Made by a program: the position numbers and the translations under genes. A stretch of 64,000 nt of DNA, taken from Beverwykella pulmonaria (Eukaryota; Ascomycota; Dothideomycetes; Pleosporales; Melanommataceae). The first letter of the stretch is position 1. Every line of letters starts with the position of its first letter. Location of the stretch: assembly GCA_001599595.1 (NCBI GenBank), contig BCHH01000003.1, positions 1,276,849 through 1,340,848 of the forward strand, written 5' to 3'. Below are positions 34,653 through 45,934 of the stretch, piece by piece. The notes beneath the pieces were generated by a model. It worked only from the letters and a program-made list of their open reading frames with translations, made no database searches and was not told the DNA's origin.

Positions 34653-37600
34653 AGGGTAGAGACCGTTTCATGAAATTGTTACTCTTTCGTTTTATCAAGC
34701 ACTTTATAATTATGCAATGTAAATAGTTCAACTCGAGTACCAAACCCTTGCCTAGACCTGCGCATAGCACCACTTCGTACAGTTGATATCTGGTGCAATG
34801 CAGACATGCTGCAGCGTGGCACCTGTGTTACTAACCGCGCATGCATACTTGTATACAACCCCGGCGCTACAGCATGGACATGCGTCCACACGGCACAGAC
34901 AACGGGATCGGTTTACGAATAGGGAGATGTTATTGCTACGCCACATCCACAGCATCTGAAGAGGGTGGAGTGGAGTGAAGTGGAGTGGAAGAATATAAAT
35001 ATTAATGTTGGTATTTCGATCCTGGCGCTTAGAGACGTGAATACTCTATGACGGGCTTGGATGTATGGCGCAATCCCCATCCATCAGTGCAAATATCCCA
35101 AGCTTATCTATTGAAGACACATTTGTGGTAGTGAAGTACCTGCACAAGCCGTCAACTTCCTATCCTACTGTGGTGGTCAAAGAACTCGGTTCCCGACCAG
35201 CGGCGTAGCAGAGCTGAAACATGCACCTCCGATGTTGAGCCCGATTCTTGTCTTCTGTTCTCCATCCCACGACCACCGAGATCAACACCGCCGCTCTCGA
35301 ATTCCCCGGCGCATGTCGCACACGCAATATTTTTGCGCCTCACTCTTCCATTACGATTCTCGCCCCACAACAATGCGTCGTCCTTTGCGCGCTGCTCTCC
35401 ACACTTCCACGCATGAACGTACGCCTCACAGGGCTGAATCGCCCCACTCACTCCCATGATGCGCTGATGGGATGCGACGGCAATCATGATGTGCGCCTGA
35501 AGATCATTCGCAGAGCATGGCGTGCATGAAACAAGGCGCATGAAAGCCTTCCAAATCTGAAGACATTTTGAGAATGTAAAGCAGCGGCAGTCAGCCTTGC
35601 GGTCTAGGTGAATCGCAGATGAATCTGGAGATTCTGGATCAGGACAAGTCCTGGGAGATTGAGGTAGGACGCTGGGACATCGATGCTGATGATGATGATG
35701 ATGATGATGATGAATGAATAAAGGTAGATCAGGGGACGAAACATTTCCCATGTGAAACAAACGGAAAACTTTATTTGTCTATTTCACCTTGCTCAGACCT
35801 CGCCTTACACCTCACAGCCTCAGGCCACGCGTGTCTCTCCTCTCTGCTTCGTCATCTCGTCGTCTCGCTCAGCATCTTGGCTTCAGCGAGGCAAATGTTC
35901 TAGCGCTGAGAGGCTTTTGATTTTCCTCGACTGCGCAAGCCAAACGCACGCCGAAATTCCCGATGCTAGCCAATCAAAATGCTAGAACGCCATGTTTGCG
36001 AAATAGTGTGCCAGCGTCGCTTGCCGTGGCGTAAGGGGATGAGGAATAGATAGGGTAAGCGGGTGACAGGTCCGGGGGGAAGTGTCATTTGAATTTGCTG
36101 TGTTGATTGAACTGATTTATGTTGGGATGTTGTTCGTCTTGTGAAAGTCTCTCTTGTGGGTACCATGGGTCTTTTGAGGTAGAAGCAATTTTTGTGCACT
36201 ATAGGCAAACTGTCAGAATGTTTGAGTGATTCGCTAAGAGATAATAGCAAGCAGTTGTGCGTTGTCATGATCAAAGTTGATGAACGTGGATCACATGAAC
36301 AGACCCCTGCACAGCTGAGAGATGCCTGGGACCTGCATCCCAAACGTAGCTCCCACGTTGATGCGGGTGCGTACCCTCGCACGTTTGAGAATCTCGCAGT
36401 GTGTGTGTGTGTGGGGTGAACACACATGTTTGGTCGCAGAAGCTACGGTAGACGGAAGAGAGCGGAAGGGAGGGAAAGAGCCTTTCGTTGGTGACAGACG
36501 GGGAACGAATGACGGGGATAATAGCGATGGGTCCATATGCTTTTGGATAATGGTGTCAGAGTGGTGTTGGATGGCTGGCTGATGTGAGGCGATGTTGTAG
36601 TAGAAGTGGAGGTGTGCTACGTATGCGAACGTGTGTAGCGAAAGCGGAGTATCAGGTAGACTGTACCCATCTCATGTGTGGGCATTTGGTAAGGTACTCC
36701 AGAGTACATGATGGATGTGCACGTCCCAGCCATCGACTCCCGGGTTTCAGTGTCCCGGTGGGTATTTTCAATGTATCAAATTGAAGCCACCAGCAAGACA
36801 TCCAGCGAGTCGGGCACGGCAGGACGGACGGCAGGAAAGGCGGCAGAGAATGACAGAAGTCAAAAACGGAAGTGCCGGTTGCGGGGTCGATATGAAATAA
36901 GGAGAGCGACAGATCTGCCAAGACCAATTCACTGGTCATGCCTTGGTCCCATTGGCTGAAATAGTCGAAATCGCCAATCACTCCTGCATTTCGCTTTCCT
37001 TTTTGGTCGCAATGCGACCGGAGATTTCATCGTGTTGTCACCCCGGCGAGAGACAATGGAATGGCACGCCACATCAATTACCGACTAAATTACTGGCGGC
37101 CCTCCTTCCTGTGAGAACGAGTTCATCCTTGGGTAAACAAGGTCGTTGTTCGTGGTTGCAAGGAGAAGCCTGTGCGTGCGCCACAAAATCTGCCACAGGT
37201 GTTGCCACCTCATGGATCCCAAATTGCCAATTCGATGTAAAATTGCGAACTACCAGACAAAGGAGATGGGCACGCAAGCTATGGAGTGATAAACAACAGA
37301 TGGCAGATCAAATGATCGAGCAAGGGATGAGCCACACGGCTTGCGTGCCAGGTTAGGAGATGAGTGGTTCTGTTGCCCAGTTGGGCCGTAAATGGCAATA
37401 GACCCAGGGGGCGTTAAGCTCGGTGGACTATTTGGGACGCTGTTGACAGTCGTGACAGGTAACGGGTCGCAGCGGGTGTTTCAATTCGGTGCTGCAAGCT
37501 CGTTGTTTGGAACTCAATTGGACGAGGCGGATCGGAGGGCGAAGAAGTGGAGCCATGTGGAGCCATGGAGATGGGGTGTTGCAGACAAAGGTGGCGGTGC

Positions 37601-40039
37601 ATGGAATTACGTATGGTAATGTCTCTTGGCTCAACGGAGAGAAGCAAAAGCTGCCGGAAGAACAGAGCTACCTCACACTGCTGGCCGGCTCGGAGAAAAG
37701 CAACGGGGTTGAGTTTGATGGCGCAGGCTAAGGGAAACCAGCGCGAGGAAGGACGACACTTGCGAAGCCTTGAAGCCGTTGGCGCACCACGCCTATCTCC
37801 ACCGATCTTATCGGGCCCGAAATCGGTTCTAGCTGTGTGATGGATGGGCGTCTCATTTTCGTGAAAGTTTGTGCAGAACTCGGGATCTGGGTGTTTGCTT
37901 GGAGTCGGAGAGGTAGTGGAAAATATGGTCGAGAAATAACAAATGTTTGAAGGCACGTGGTGCTGCTTCGGGGTTGCACAATTTAGGTTGCTCGACGTTT
38001 CTGCACATCATGAAGACACGATTCATGGACAGAGATTGTGACGTTTGATTATCGTGGAGACAAAGTTTGGCTCCATCAAGGCCCAGCGATGAACTTGACC
38101 GGATAGCCCATGACGGCGTGCGCAAAAGTAACCGCTAGAGCGTCAGGCTCTGCAGATCATTAAGAGTTCTGGGTCGCGCGGCTGCTCGCAGCGAAGTACC
38201 TCGTGGAAGCCGGATTGAACGCGGACTAGCGAAGGTCATGGGTTTGAGGGGCGTGAGGGGCTCGACGAAAAGCAATTCACCTACTTGGATGCTTGCTTGC
38301 TTGGGTGAGGTTGCACGGTAACGCCGGCATTGCAGATAGGGTCCGCATCGAAACACAAGACGCTGGCGGTCATCTATGCGTTGGGTTGGCGGGCCATTGG
38401 AGATTTGAGGGTTCCCTCCAGATACACGCTGTGAATTCGAGATGACGCTGCGGGTGTTGAGCGGGCAACCAACAAACCATCAGTCGTTACATATGCCCTT
38501 TCCAGCCTACTTCTCCGCATTTTGCCTATCTCGTTCCTATTTATGGTGGCCTCGCCTTAGCTCACGCTTGGGGCAGAGCGACCAGGACGAGAGGCAGGCC
38601 GCAGGAGAAACGCTTGCCCCTGCATGTGCCAAGCCTGATTTTGGTAGTCCCGCCGTTTGCGATCCAGGTGCTCGTCCTGTTCATTAGCATCCGCTCGTCG
38701 CTGCAGTGGCCGGCCAGGGTGGTGAACCATTCGGAAGCCGTGGCAGTCGCACGCCAGAGCAGAGCAACCGCGAGGCCCTCCCATCTCTGCGATCGGCCAT
38801 CGCGCGGTCCTCGAGCGGCGTGCCAGCGCAAAAGTCCGGCGCGCGCGAGGAAGCATGGCCGCCAAGCCGAGGGACTTGCAGTAGCACCCGGCTGCAGAGG
38901 CGAGCGTGAGCGCGATTGTTTCGCCGCGCTGAGAGGCCCACTCTGCCGGTGATCGTTATGTCGACGCGAGGTGCGACTTTGGCCTTGCACGACAGCGGCA
39001 GAAGCGAGGGGTGGAGGGAGAGCCTCAGTGCAGCGGAGGATAAGCCCGGGCTGGCAGTCGTGATATGGCCGACGTTGGATTGGGGCACTTGCATATTCGC
39101 AAAGTAGGCAGGAATGAAGCACCTGCCCGAGACGGTGCGAGGATGCCTTGGTCTCCATCTATCTTGCAGCCTCGATGATTTGACATGAAAATTCTGGAAA
39201 CACCGCGTCCGTCCTGTCTTGTCTGCTGATGGACGGGTACGCAATGGAATGGAGACGTGAGCAAGATTGCTCAGGCCCGACGCTGCCCCGTCGCTCTCAA
39301 CCTACGCCATCTGCCACTGACGGCTTCTAGGCGGCGAAATGAAGAGTTGAATTGCATCCTCATTTGGCCAGAGTGATCACACGGCTCAGGGATTACCCTG
39401 GATCGTGCAGGCAGGGGTGTGCGTTAGCGTCCCCAAGCCGCTTCCTCTAACAGTGCCCTTCGCTCCGCCATTCTCTCTCACCACGACTCTTTTACACATA
39501 CCTCTTCGCTCTCCATCCGCCACCTCCACCCTCCACCCTCTCTCTCTCTCCGTCCCCTCTTGGATCCCTTATCGCACTCGACGGCACGCTGTCTGGTCGG
39601 TATTGCGCGTCCGTCCGTTCATTTACATCGACATTCTTTAATCGCTGGGCTGGGCCTCTCTGCAAGTCGACTCCCGCGGCATCGCTCGACGCCAACGAAC
39701 TATAAACCCTCTACACAAACACACACACGTATATTGTACGTCTTCGCCTTGGTTTTGCATGACTAATTTGCGTGCTGACTGGCTGCCCATTCGTAGTAAT
39801 TGCGCAGCTGCTTGTACTTCACGAGCGCTTGTTTCGTCTCCATCCCGCCGTGCTCACCGTTGTAGCACACGCTACTTTCGCCCGACCAACCAAACCGTTT
39901 CGACTTGTCAGCCCGAAGCGCGGTACCTAGAACCCACGCTGCGAGTCTCACTCTCCAAGCCAAGCGGGTCGTCGCAAGTCCGTGGGTGTGCACCTTAATT
40001 TCGTATTACTGCGTCCACAGGACCGTCATCTGCTTCACC
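34653..40039. other. Long gene-free interval upstream of the Ser/Pro-rich protein gene
   Basis: About 5.4 kb with no supported coding gene. It contains a GAT/CAT trinucleotide microsatellite at about 35688-35714, a GT run near 36400-36415, a GC-rich block at 38560-39160 with overlapping chance frames on both strands, and a strongly pyrimidine-rich tract at 39460-39560. The right end is the probable promoter and 5' leader of the downstream gene. Confidence 0.5.
39460..39562 (+). promoter_or_regulatory. Pyrimidine-rich tract, probable core promoter
   Basis: CT-rich sequence (..ctctctctctctccgtcccct..) about 500 bp before the start codon at 40040. Tracts of this kind often lie at fungal transcription start regions. 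Assignment is by composition and position only. Confidence 0.35.
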
Positions 40040-42769
40040 ATGGCTCAGATCGCTTTGCCACGACAACAAGTTACTCAGGCACCGCAATCTGCTGGCGTCG
40101 GCTCACCGCTATACCAGCGCAGGCACGCCTCCAACGCAGGGCCCATCGAGCTCATTCCCAACCCAGAGTTCACCTTCCCGCAGCGACAGCTGGACGCATC
40201 TCCAGAGCCCACACATGTGTCCAATATCCGTCCAATGTCACTGCAAGCGTATCCAACAGGCCGTCGGGGCTCTGCTCCAGGACTCCGACAAAAGTCGGTC
40301 AGCGCCCTGCCAGACTTTTCGTTCAACCCAGCAGCAGCAACTCTCGCACCACCGGTCGCAACCACACCCCCGCATTCACCATTGACAACACCGACTACTC
40401 CATCGAGACCAATCGGTGGACACAGAAGGGGTGGAAGCGAGTTCATTGGAGGCGATGGACGATCTGGAGGTGTGTCGCTGATGAGCACTAGTCCAACCAA
40501 GGGCGATGGCATTCTACCTCCGCCAGGCCAGACTCTCCGCCCTGGCCCACCGGCTGGACGGAGAGGGCATGCTCATCGTCGCTCAGGAGCCATTTCTTCC
40601 CACGATTTGTCCTCGATAATGCAACCGAACGCACCGCGATCCGGCAGCGCTCCCGTCACTCCCTTGGAAGGCAGCCAGTTCGTGTTCGGCCACTCAGTCA
40701 ACAAGTCCGTCTCACAACCCTCGTTGCGAGACGCTGGATACTTCCCTGACGACCCCAATTCTTCTCCGAGGCGCCCCCCGTCAAGAGCCCGTGTCGGATT
40801 CGCCGACAAGGTGGAATATATTCGTCCGCTTTCGACAATCTCATCTGAGACGGAGACCTCGATGTCAACCGTTCGCTGTCACTCTGCTACGGGCAGTCTT
40901 TCCTCGGTCATTAGCGCCAGCACGTCGAGTCCACAAACATCACGAATAGGGCGACCGTCGCTAAATACCACAATGGAGTTAGAACGACGCCCGAGCACCG
41001 CTGGCGCAGTTCTGGACAAGCAGAAGAGCCCGCATTTTGGCGGAGACTTGTTCAACCGAAAGCGACCTATGTCGGCAATTTCTCCTGCATCTCCCAATAC
41101 TGTTGCGAATCCGGCTTCTCTACCTATTCCAGTCAAACGACGCGGTTTCTTCCGGTTAGAATCCCGACGCAGCGACACGTGTGTGCCCACTCTACCCATG
41201 AGTGTGTCTGATCCCAATCTCTCCGTTTCGCTTGGGTCACCTCTTCCATCGCCCATGGCCGACGACGATGAGATTCTGACAGAACCTGACAAAATCAAGT
41301 CCACATCCCGCAAATCAAATCGCAAGCCGAGGAAAGTGAAGTCTTGGGCAAATTCAATTATTCCCAGAAAGGCCAAGCACGGCAAGAAGCCCAAAGGCAG
41401 AGCTCCAACGCCACCTACAGAATCAGCGCAGGACTTTGAAGACACGGACGAATCTGATGACCAGGACTTTGAGGCTAATTTCGATGTTGACAATACAGTC
41501 ATCATTGTATCTCCGACCGAGAGCCAAATTCCAGTGCGCAAGATCGATACTGACATTGCCTCGTGGAAACCTCGCGAGTTGAAGCGCGTCAATTCCGACA
41601 CAATGAGCCCTGCGATTGATTTGGATGCGGCATTGGGACCTTTCAATACTCCCGATGGATCAGCTCCACGAAGCCAGCAGCGTGGTTTCGCTGCTCATAG
41701 GCGAGCTATGCACAGTGCTGGTGGAGTACAACAAAACCACCGCCGCACAGAAAGTGCACCAGAGCTTGTTCCATTCGAGTTCCGAACGTCCACCGCAGCA
41801 ACTACATCAACAATGGCTGATGTTTTCGAAGAAGACGAGCCTGAAGAGGACACACTAGATTCGAACAGTATGTCAAAGTCACCCAGGAGTGCTACCGAAG
41901 AGACCGAGGAAGAAATTGAGGACCCAAAGATCCAGGTTGTAGAGGCTGAAGGCAGCCACCACGGCTCAGGAATGAACTGGAACTTCGACGACGGACTCAG
42001 ACTCAGGCGCAATAACGATGCACGCAAACAGGAATCCTCCGAGCCGCTCTCCCCACTCGAAGTTCCAAAACCAGTACCCAGCGGTAACGACTCCAAACAA
42101 TCCCTCGACGTCAGCCCTGTCGAAGTTGTTCAAGATTATGAGGAGCCTCGAACTTCGTCTTTGACCCACTCTTCTGATTCAACTGTCACCCCTCAGATGT
42201 CGGCAGACCAAAGCAAGGAGCTTGAACCAGTTATGAACATGTCACTTCCGCTTCCCCAGCAGAGTCTGATGACGCCGGACACTTTCACATCCTCGTTTTC
42301 GTCACCAGATTTCAGGTCTAGCCAAACTTCGCTCGACACCCCTCGTCTGGGCACTGCTTCCTCGTCTCTTACTGACTACCGTGCAATGTCGTCTCCACAC
42401 TTTGGAGAGCCAGGACCAGAGATGCGCATATCGGTAGATGATGTGCCGTCTTTGACATCCTCCAGGTCGACCATGACTAGCGCAATGCATAACACGTTCC
42501 AGATAGGAAGCGCTCGTCGACCTAGCGATCGCTCTTCATCGTTGTGTTCTGACCCGAGCGATCTCGATCAGCGCCGCCGCAAACGGTCTAGCATCGCCAG
42601 TCTGTCTCGGTTGATCAACGGCTCGTCTTTCGGAGAGAAGAGCAAGCTTTCGATTGAGCAGCGGCCACAGTCTGAACACTCGGAACCTACCAAGGAGTCG
42701 AAGAAAAAGTCGAAGCGATTGAGCAAGCTGATGCAGTTCTGGAAGCCAAAGGATTCTGCTCGAAACTAG
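40040..42769 (+). CDS. Ser/Pro-rich protein of the kind annotated as cell wall proline-rich protein in fungi
   Basis: A 909-aa protein from a single exon, starting at ACCATGGCTCAG (40040). The open frame extends 45 codons upstream, but that part (MSARSAVPRTHAAS..) looks like leader sequence, and a possible leader intron ends at the AG at 40019-40020. The protein is low-complexity throughout, rich in Ser, Pro, Thr and Arg, with motif-like blocks FGHSVNKSVSQPSLRDAGYF, VKRRGFFRLESRRSDTC and KVKSWANSIIPRKAKHGKKP. The C-terminus SKKKSKRLSKLMQFWKPKD is basic. There is no signal peptide or membrane helix, so a cell-wall location is doubtful despite the usual database name. Many Ser/Thr-Pro sites suggest phosphorylation. 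Function unknown. Confidence 0.75.
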   Translation: MAQIALPRQQVTQAPQSAGVGSPLYQRRHASNAGPIELIPNPEFTFPQRQLDASPEPTHVSNIRPMSLQAYPTGRRGSAPGLRQKSVSALPDFSFNPAAATLAPPVATTPPHSPLTTPTTPSRPIGGHRRGGSEFIGGDGRSGGVSLMSTSPTKGDGILPPPGQTLRPGPPAGRRGHAHRRSGAISSHDLSSIMQPNAPRSGSAPVTPLEGSQFVFGHSVNKSVSQPSLRDAGYFPDDPNSSPRRPPSRARVGFADKVEYIRPLSTISSETETSMSTVRCHSATGSLSSVISASTSSPQTSRIGRPSLNTTMELERRPSTAGAVLDKQKSPHFGGDLFNRKRPMSAISPASPNTVANPASLPIPVKRRGFFRLESRRSDTCVPTLPMSVSDPNLSVSLGSPLPSPMADDDEILTEPDKIKSTSRKSNRKPRKVKSWANSIIPRKAKHGKKPKGRAPTPPTESAQDFEDTDESDDQDFEANFDVDNTVIIVSPTESQIPVRKIDTDIASWKPRELKRVNSDTMSPAIDLDAALGPFNTPDGSAPRSQQRGFAAHRRAMHSAGGVQQNHRRTESAPELVPFEFRTSTAATTSTMADVFEEDEPEEDTLDSNSMSKSPRSATEETEEEIEDPKIQVVEAEGSHHGSGMNWNFDDGLRLRRNNDARKQESSEPLSPLEVPKPVPSGNDSKQSLDVSPVEVVQDYEEPRTSSLTHSSDSTVTPQMSADQSKELEPVMNMSLPLPQQSLMTPDTFTSSFSSPDFRSSQTSLDTPRLGTASSSLTDYRAMSSPHFGEPGPEMRISVDDVPSLTSSRSTMTSAMHNTFQIGSARRPSDRSSSLCSDPSDLDQRRRKRSSIASLSRLINGSSFGEKSKLSIEQRPQSEHSEPTKESKKKSKRLSKLMQFWKPKDSARN

Positions 42770-44614
42770 ACACCCACTACTCTACTTATATCTTCACCCA
42801 CTTCTAATTCCGTTGACTCGTAGTTGGCACTCCTCCCAATTACATGTTGATGGCACGAAATCATGGTTATTATCGGGCGCACACTCTTCCTTTCCCGCAT
42901 GACACGGCGTTTATAGCGAGCCTACGAAATGTTTTTAATGGCGCACACTGCAATGGCGTGCATACATATTTTGGCACGCACCCGATCTCATTACCAACTT
43001 TCCTTGAATATTTTTTTTTCGTTTAGTTTGCTGGAGGGATGGATATCTAGGGTCCTGGTTGGCAGGACAATATCTGGGCTTGACAGGTATTTGGCGGAGA
43101 ACTTCTTCTCATGTCTCATTATTTGTTGCATTACACATATCTCTACCATGTCGGTCCTTTGCGGCAATTGGTTTGGCAGGATGCAGACAGGAGCTTGCTA
43201 GCTCACGATTCGGAATACTTCTCTTCTAGACGGCGGATGTGGTGGATCTCCTTGTGAGGGTACAAAAATCCTCTATTTTGATTCCGAGCTTCGCATCGGT
43301 GGCTCTGCTTTTGCGAAGTGGAAATTCGGCACGGCCTCATCACACAGGGTGGTAATCTCATTAGCATCTACGAGAGTTGCGAATAGATGGCTGGTTGCGA
43401 GCGAGCAGTATCTGGTTTGTAAGGAGACGTGGCAATGCAATCTTCTGAACACTCTTCATCATATGTCGTTGTGCCTCAATCTTACTTCCCTGTGATATGT
43501 GCCTGGTGATATTTATACGTGCCTGGCGATATGCCTGTCTAGACTGGTCGCTTGAGCATAGTAATTAGGATGGGCATCTCGCTTCCAGATTTGATCTTCT
43601 CGTCTTGATTGCGATAGTTTCCCCACGGGTTTTTCCCCGCTTATCAAGCGCGCCACAAAGCTATCATCCACAAACATGAAACAAGTGCGAAGTTCGAACA
43701 TGGGCGCACACGTGCAAGGGTACTGGGACCCTGAAATCAAACTTTAAGGTACAAGTGCGCAGACCCGGTGGTATGCACAGAGTACCCCTGGTTTTTGTTT
43801 TGGAGGATATGGTGGAGGGCAGGGGTGGAAATTATGGCTGTGAGATAAAAATTGCGTTTGGGAGGGAGAGTATGTTAGACTATGGCAAATTTTGGGTGAC
43901 GTGGGTGTGAGCCTATAGGTGTTGAGAGGAGGGAAGTATGAGTTCGTAGTAAAACTGTCCTTCTCTGTCGCTGGGGGACAGTAATGTGTATTAGCCGCGG
44001 ACGCTGGAATCTGCCAAGTGTGCATCACGTGAACGCGCGTGGTAACACAACTTTGAAAGCCTGTGATATGGCGAGACGACTGAGCCTTTGGGATTGAGCT
44101 TCTAAGGGAGGTGGATATGCAAGGGTGAAATAGTACTGTTCACATTAGATTTTATCACACTTACCATTTCAAAGACAAAACTTCAGCGACTATGAGACTG
44201 GAGATCCACAAGAACTAAGTACTCGGCAGGTACACGATGAGACCAAGACAATGGTGTTGGTGAAGCTTAGCACTTGGAATTATGAATACATTTCATGATT
44301 GTTAGATATTCAACCTCTTCTCTCTTGAGCTATGAGCATGTCTCGTGCTTTACTTCCTTGGAACGGCCGCAGGTGTGTTGTCTTCATTCACTGGATCGTT
44401 TGGAAATGGATCGTCCCCTTTGACGGAAGCTCACTTTAGTCGTGTGACCTTTTGCCTAGGTGGAGCTAGTGTCATTTCCCTTGATTCGCGGACCTGGGAC
44501 TTCTAGGTGGCCTAAAGCCTGCCAGGCATGGGAAGGTGAAGACATTGAAACCCTTGTAGGTCCTCGAGGACACAATCGCCATTAGGTCAAAGCAAAAATA
44601 GCGTTTGAATCTTC
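42770..44614. other. Intergenic region
   Basis: About 1.8 kb without a supported gene. It includes 3' flanks of the convergent neighbours. Short Ser/Pro-rich frames on the minus strand at 43500-44030 have no splice partners or family motifs. Confidence 0.5.
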
Positions 44615-45137
44615 TCATCCCTCTTCTTGATCACCAAACGAGAGCTTGACTGGCTTTGCTTTCTTTTTGGGTTTCTTGTTGACTTTTGAGTCTATCGATT
44701 TGGTGGCTCGCCCATCTTCTTGCTCTTCGCCAATGACCTTCGCGACTTTCCGCTTCTTCGATACCTTCCCAACCTCGGCAATGTTGTCCTTGTGCTGTTT
44801 TTCTGGCCCATTCTCTGAGCCCTTGGAATTCTCCTCGGTGGTATCATCCTTCTTCTCCAGGTCATCTCCAGCTACCAACGCTTCATACTCGGCTTTGGAT
44901 AGTGATTGATTAGTATCCTCCAGGACATATGTCGGGGCATCGTCTTCGTCGTCCTGCTTCAATCGCTTGTTGCGGGGAATGGGCTGCTCATGGCGAACAG
45001 AATCTTCGCCGGCCATCTCTCCTCGCATCCGCCGCAGAAATGCGGGCTGTGCGGCATCTTTCCGTTGTCAGAACTGAGCATACATTGAGATACCATTACT
45101 TACCGTAATGGAGGTCTTTTGCTTTGAAGCTCATCAT
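44615..45137 (-). CDS. DUF4604 small nuclear-type protein
   Basis: A 158-aa protein from two exons, 45137-45104 and 45057-44615, joined in phase across a 46-bp intron (GTAAGT..AAAG). The start MMSFKAKDLHYDAAQPAFLRRM and the segment PTYVLEDTNQSLSKAEYEAL match the DUF4604 family, conserved in fungi and animals and of unknown biochemical role. The C-terminal half is Lys/Glu-rich with KKRKVAKVIGEE and KVNKKPKKKAKPVKLSFGD, a likely nuclear localisation signal. Two adjacent ATG codons start the frame; the second (MSFKAKD) is the commoner family start. Confidence 0.8.
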
Positions 45138-45934
45138 GCAAGGTTTAGAGGAAGTGTTTGTCACGTGTAGCGAGTGGAAAGAGTCTGATATCTCAACGAA
45201 CGCTCTCCGCCGACGTGCTGGGACCTCAAACCCGAGCAGGATGCCAATATCAGGGCAGCGGAGGTGCTAATGTAATGCCCGGCGAGGCTGAAGGTGTTAG
45301 GGGATGCGGGTGGCGGGAGATCGTGCGCGGCTCTTTCTGCCCAGTTGATCTCTTGGCACCAAAAATATCCGCAAATACGCAATTTGCATGCACATACGTC
45401 TCCTGAACGCTTGTGCCGGCGCAAACCATGACGCTCTCTTATCTGAGGCGTACCCTCAATACGGCTATATGTCTATTGCACGGATAGCGGCTTCTCAGGT
45501 TTATTCTGAGGGTTCGCGCGCTACTTGGCATCGACCTTCCTTGCTCGTCCACTACACGACGTCGGAGCTCTACTAGCTTGAACACATCCTCAAAACGACA
45601 CGCATACGCACTCCACCGAGTAACGCGCGCCCTGCACACCTGCTACCTTCTCTACCTCAACTCGCTAGCTGCATGAATACACTAGCACGCGCACTCGACC
45701 GCCCCTCCGCCCTTTGTTGAGGGCTGCACCTCCGGTCACTCATTATCTGCCCTCCCTCCCTCCCGCCGAGCGCATCCACCCCTTGGCTCGTTGCCCTTCA
45801 GTTTGCCCCGAACCCGCTCCTCGATCCTCGATCTCTACCCTGTGCGAAGGCTAGTTCCTCATTGAAGTTTGGGAGGTGTGGAATTGCCCTTGTCCCGCAA
45901 AGTTTGCTTGACGCGCCGTCAACACTTCGCAGCG
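45138..45934. promoter_or_regulatory. Divergent promoter region between DUF4604 and GT15 genes
   Basis: 797 bp between two start codons facing away from each other. 45660-45860 is C-rich with CCT/CCC repeats just upstream of the mannosyltransferase gene. The short open frames here overlap each other and lack motifs. Confidence 0.4.

Noticed and set aside
35152..35760. 202-codon minus-strand frame with a run of histidines
   Set aside because: The His run is just the translation of a GAT/CAT microsatellite. The rest has no motifs, splice partners or protein-like composition.
38556..39244. Several long overlapping frames on both strands, the longest near 200 codons
   Set aside because: The DNA is GC-rich, so stops are rare by chance. 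The frames overlap on both strands and none shows a recognisable domain.
39905..40039. Upstream extension of the Ser/Pro-rich protein by 45 codons
   Set aside because: The extension looks like leader sequence, and the ATG at 40040 has a much better start context (ACCATGG). The extension was left out of the CDS.
43500..44030. Two minus-strand frames of 75-95 codons
   Set aside because: Low-complexity chance frames without start context, splice partners or motifs.
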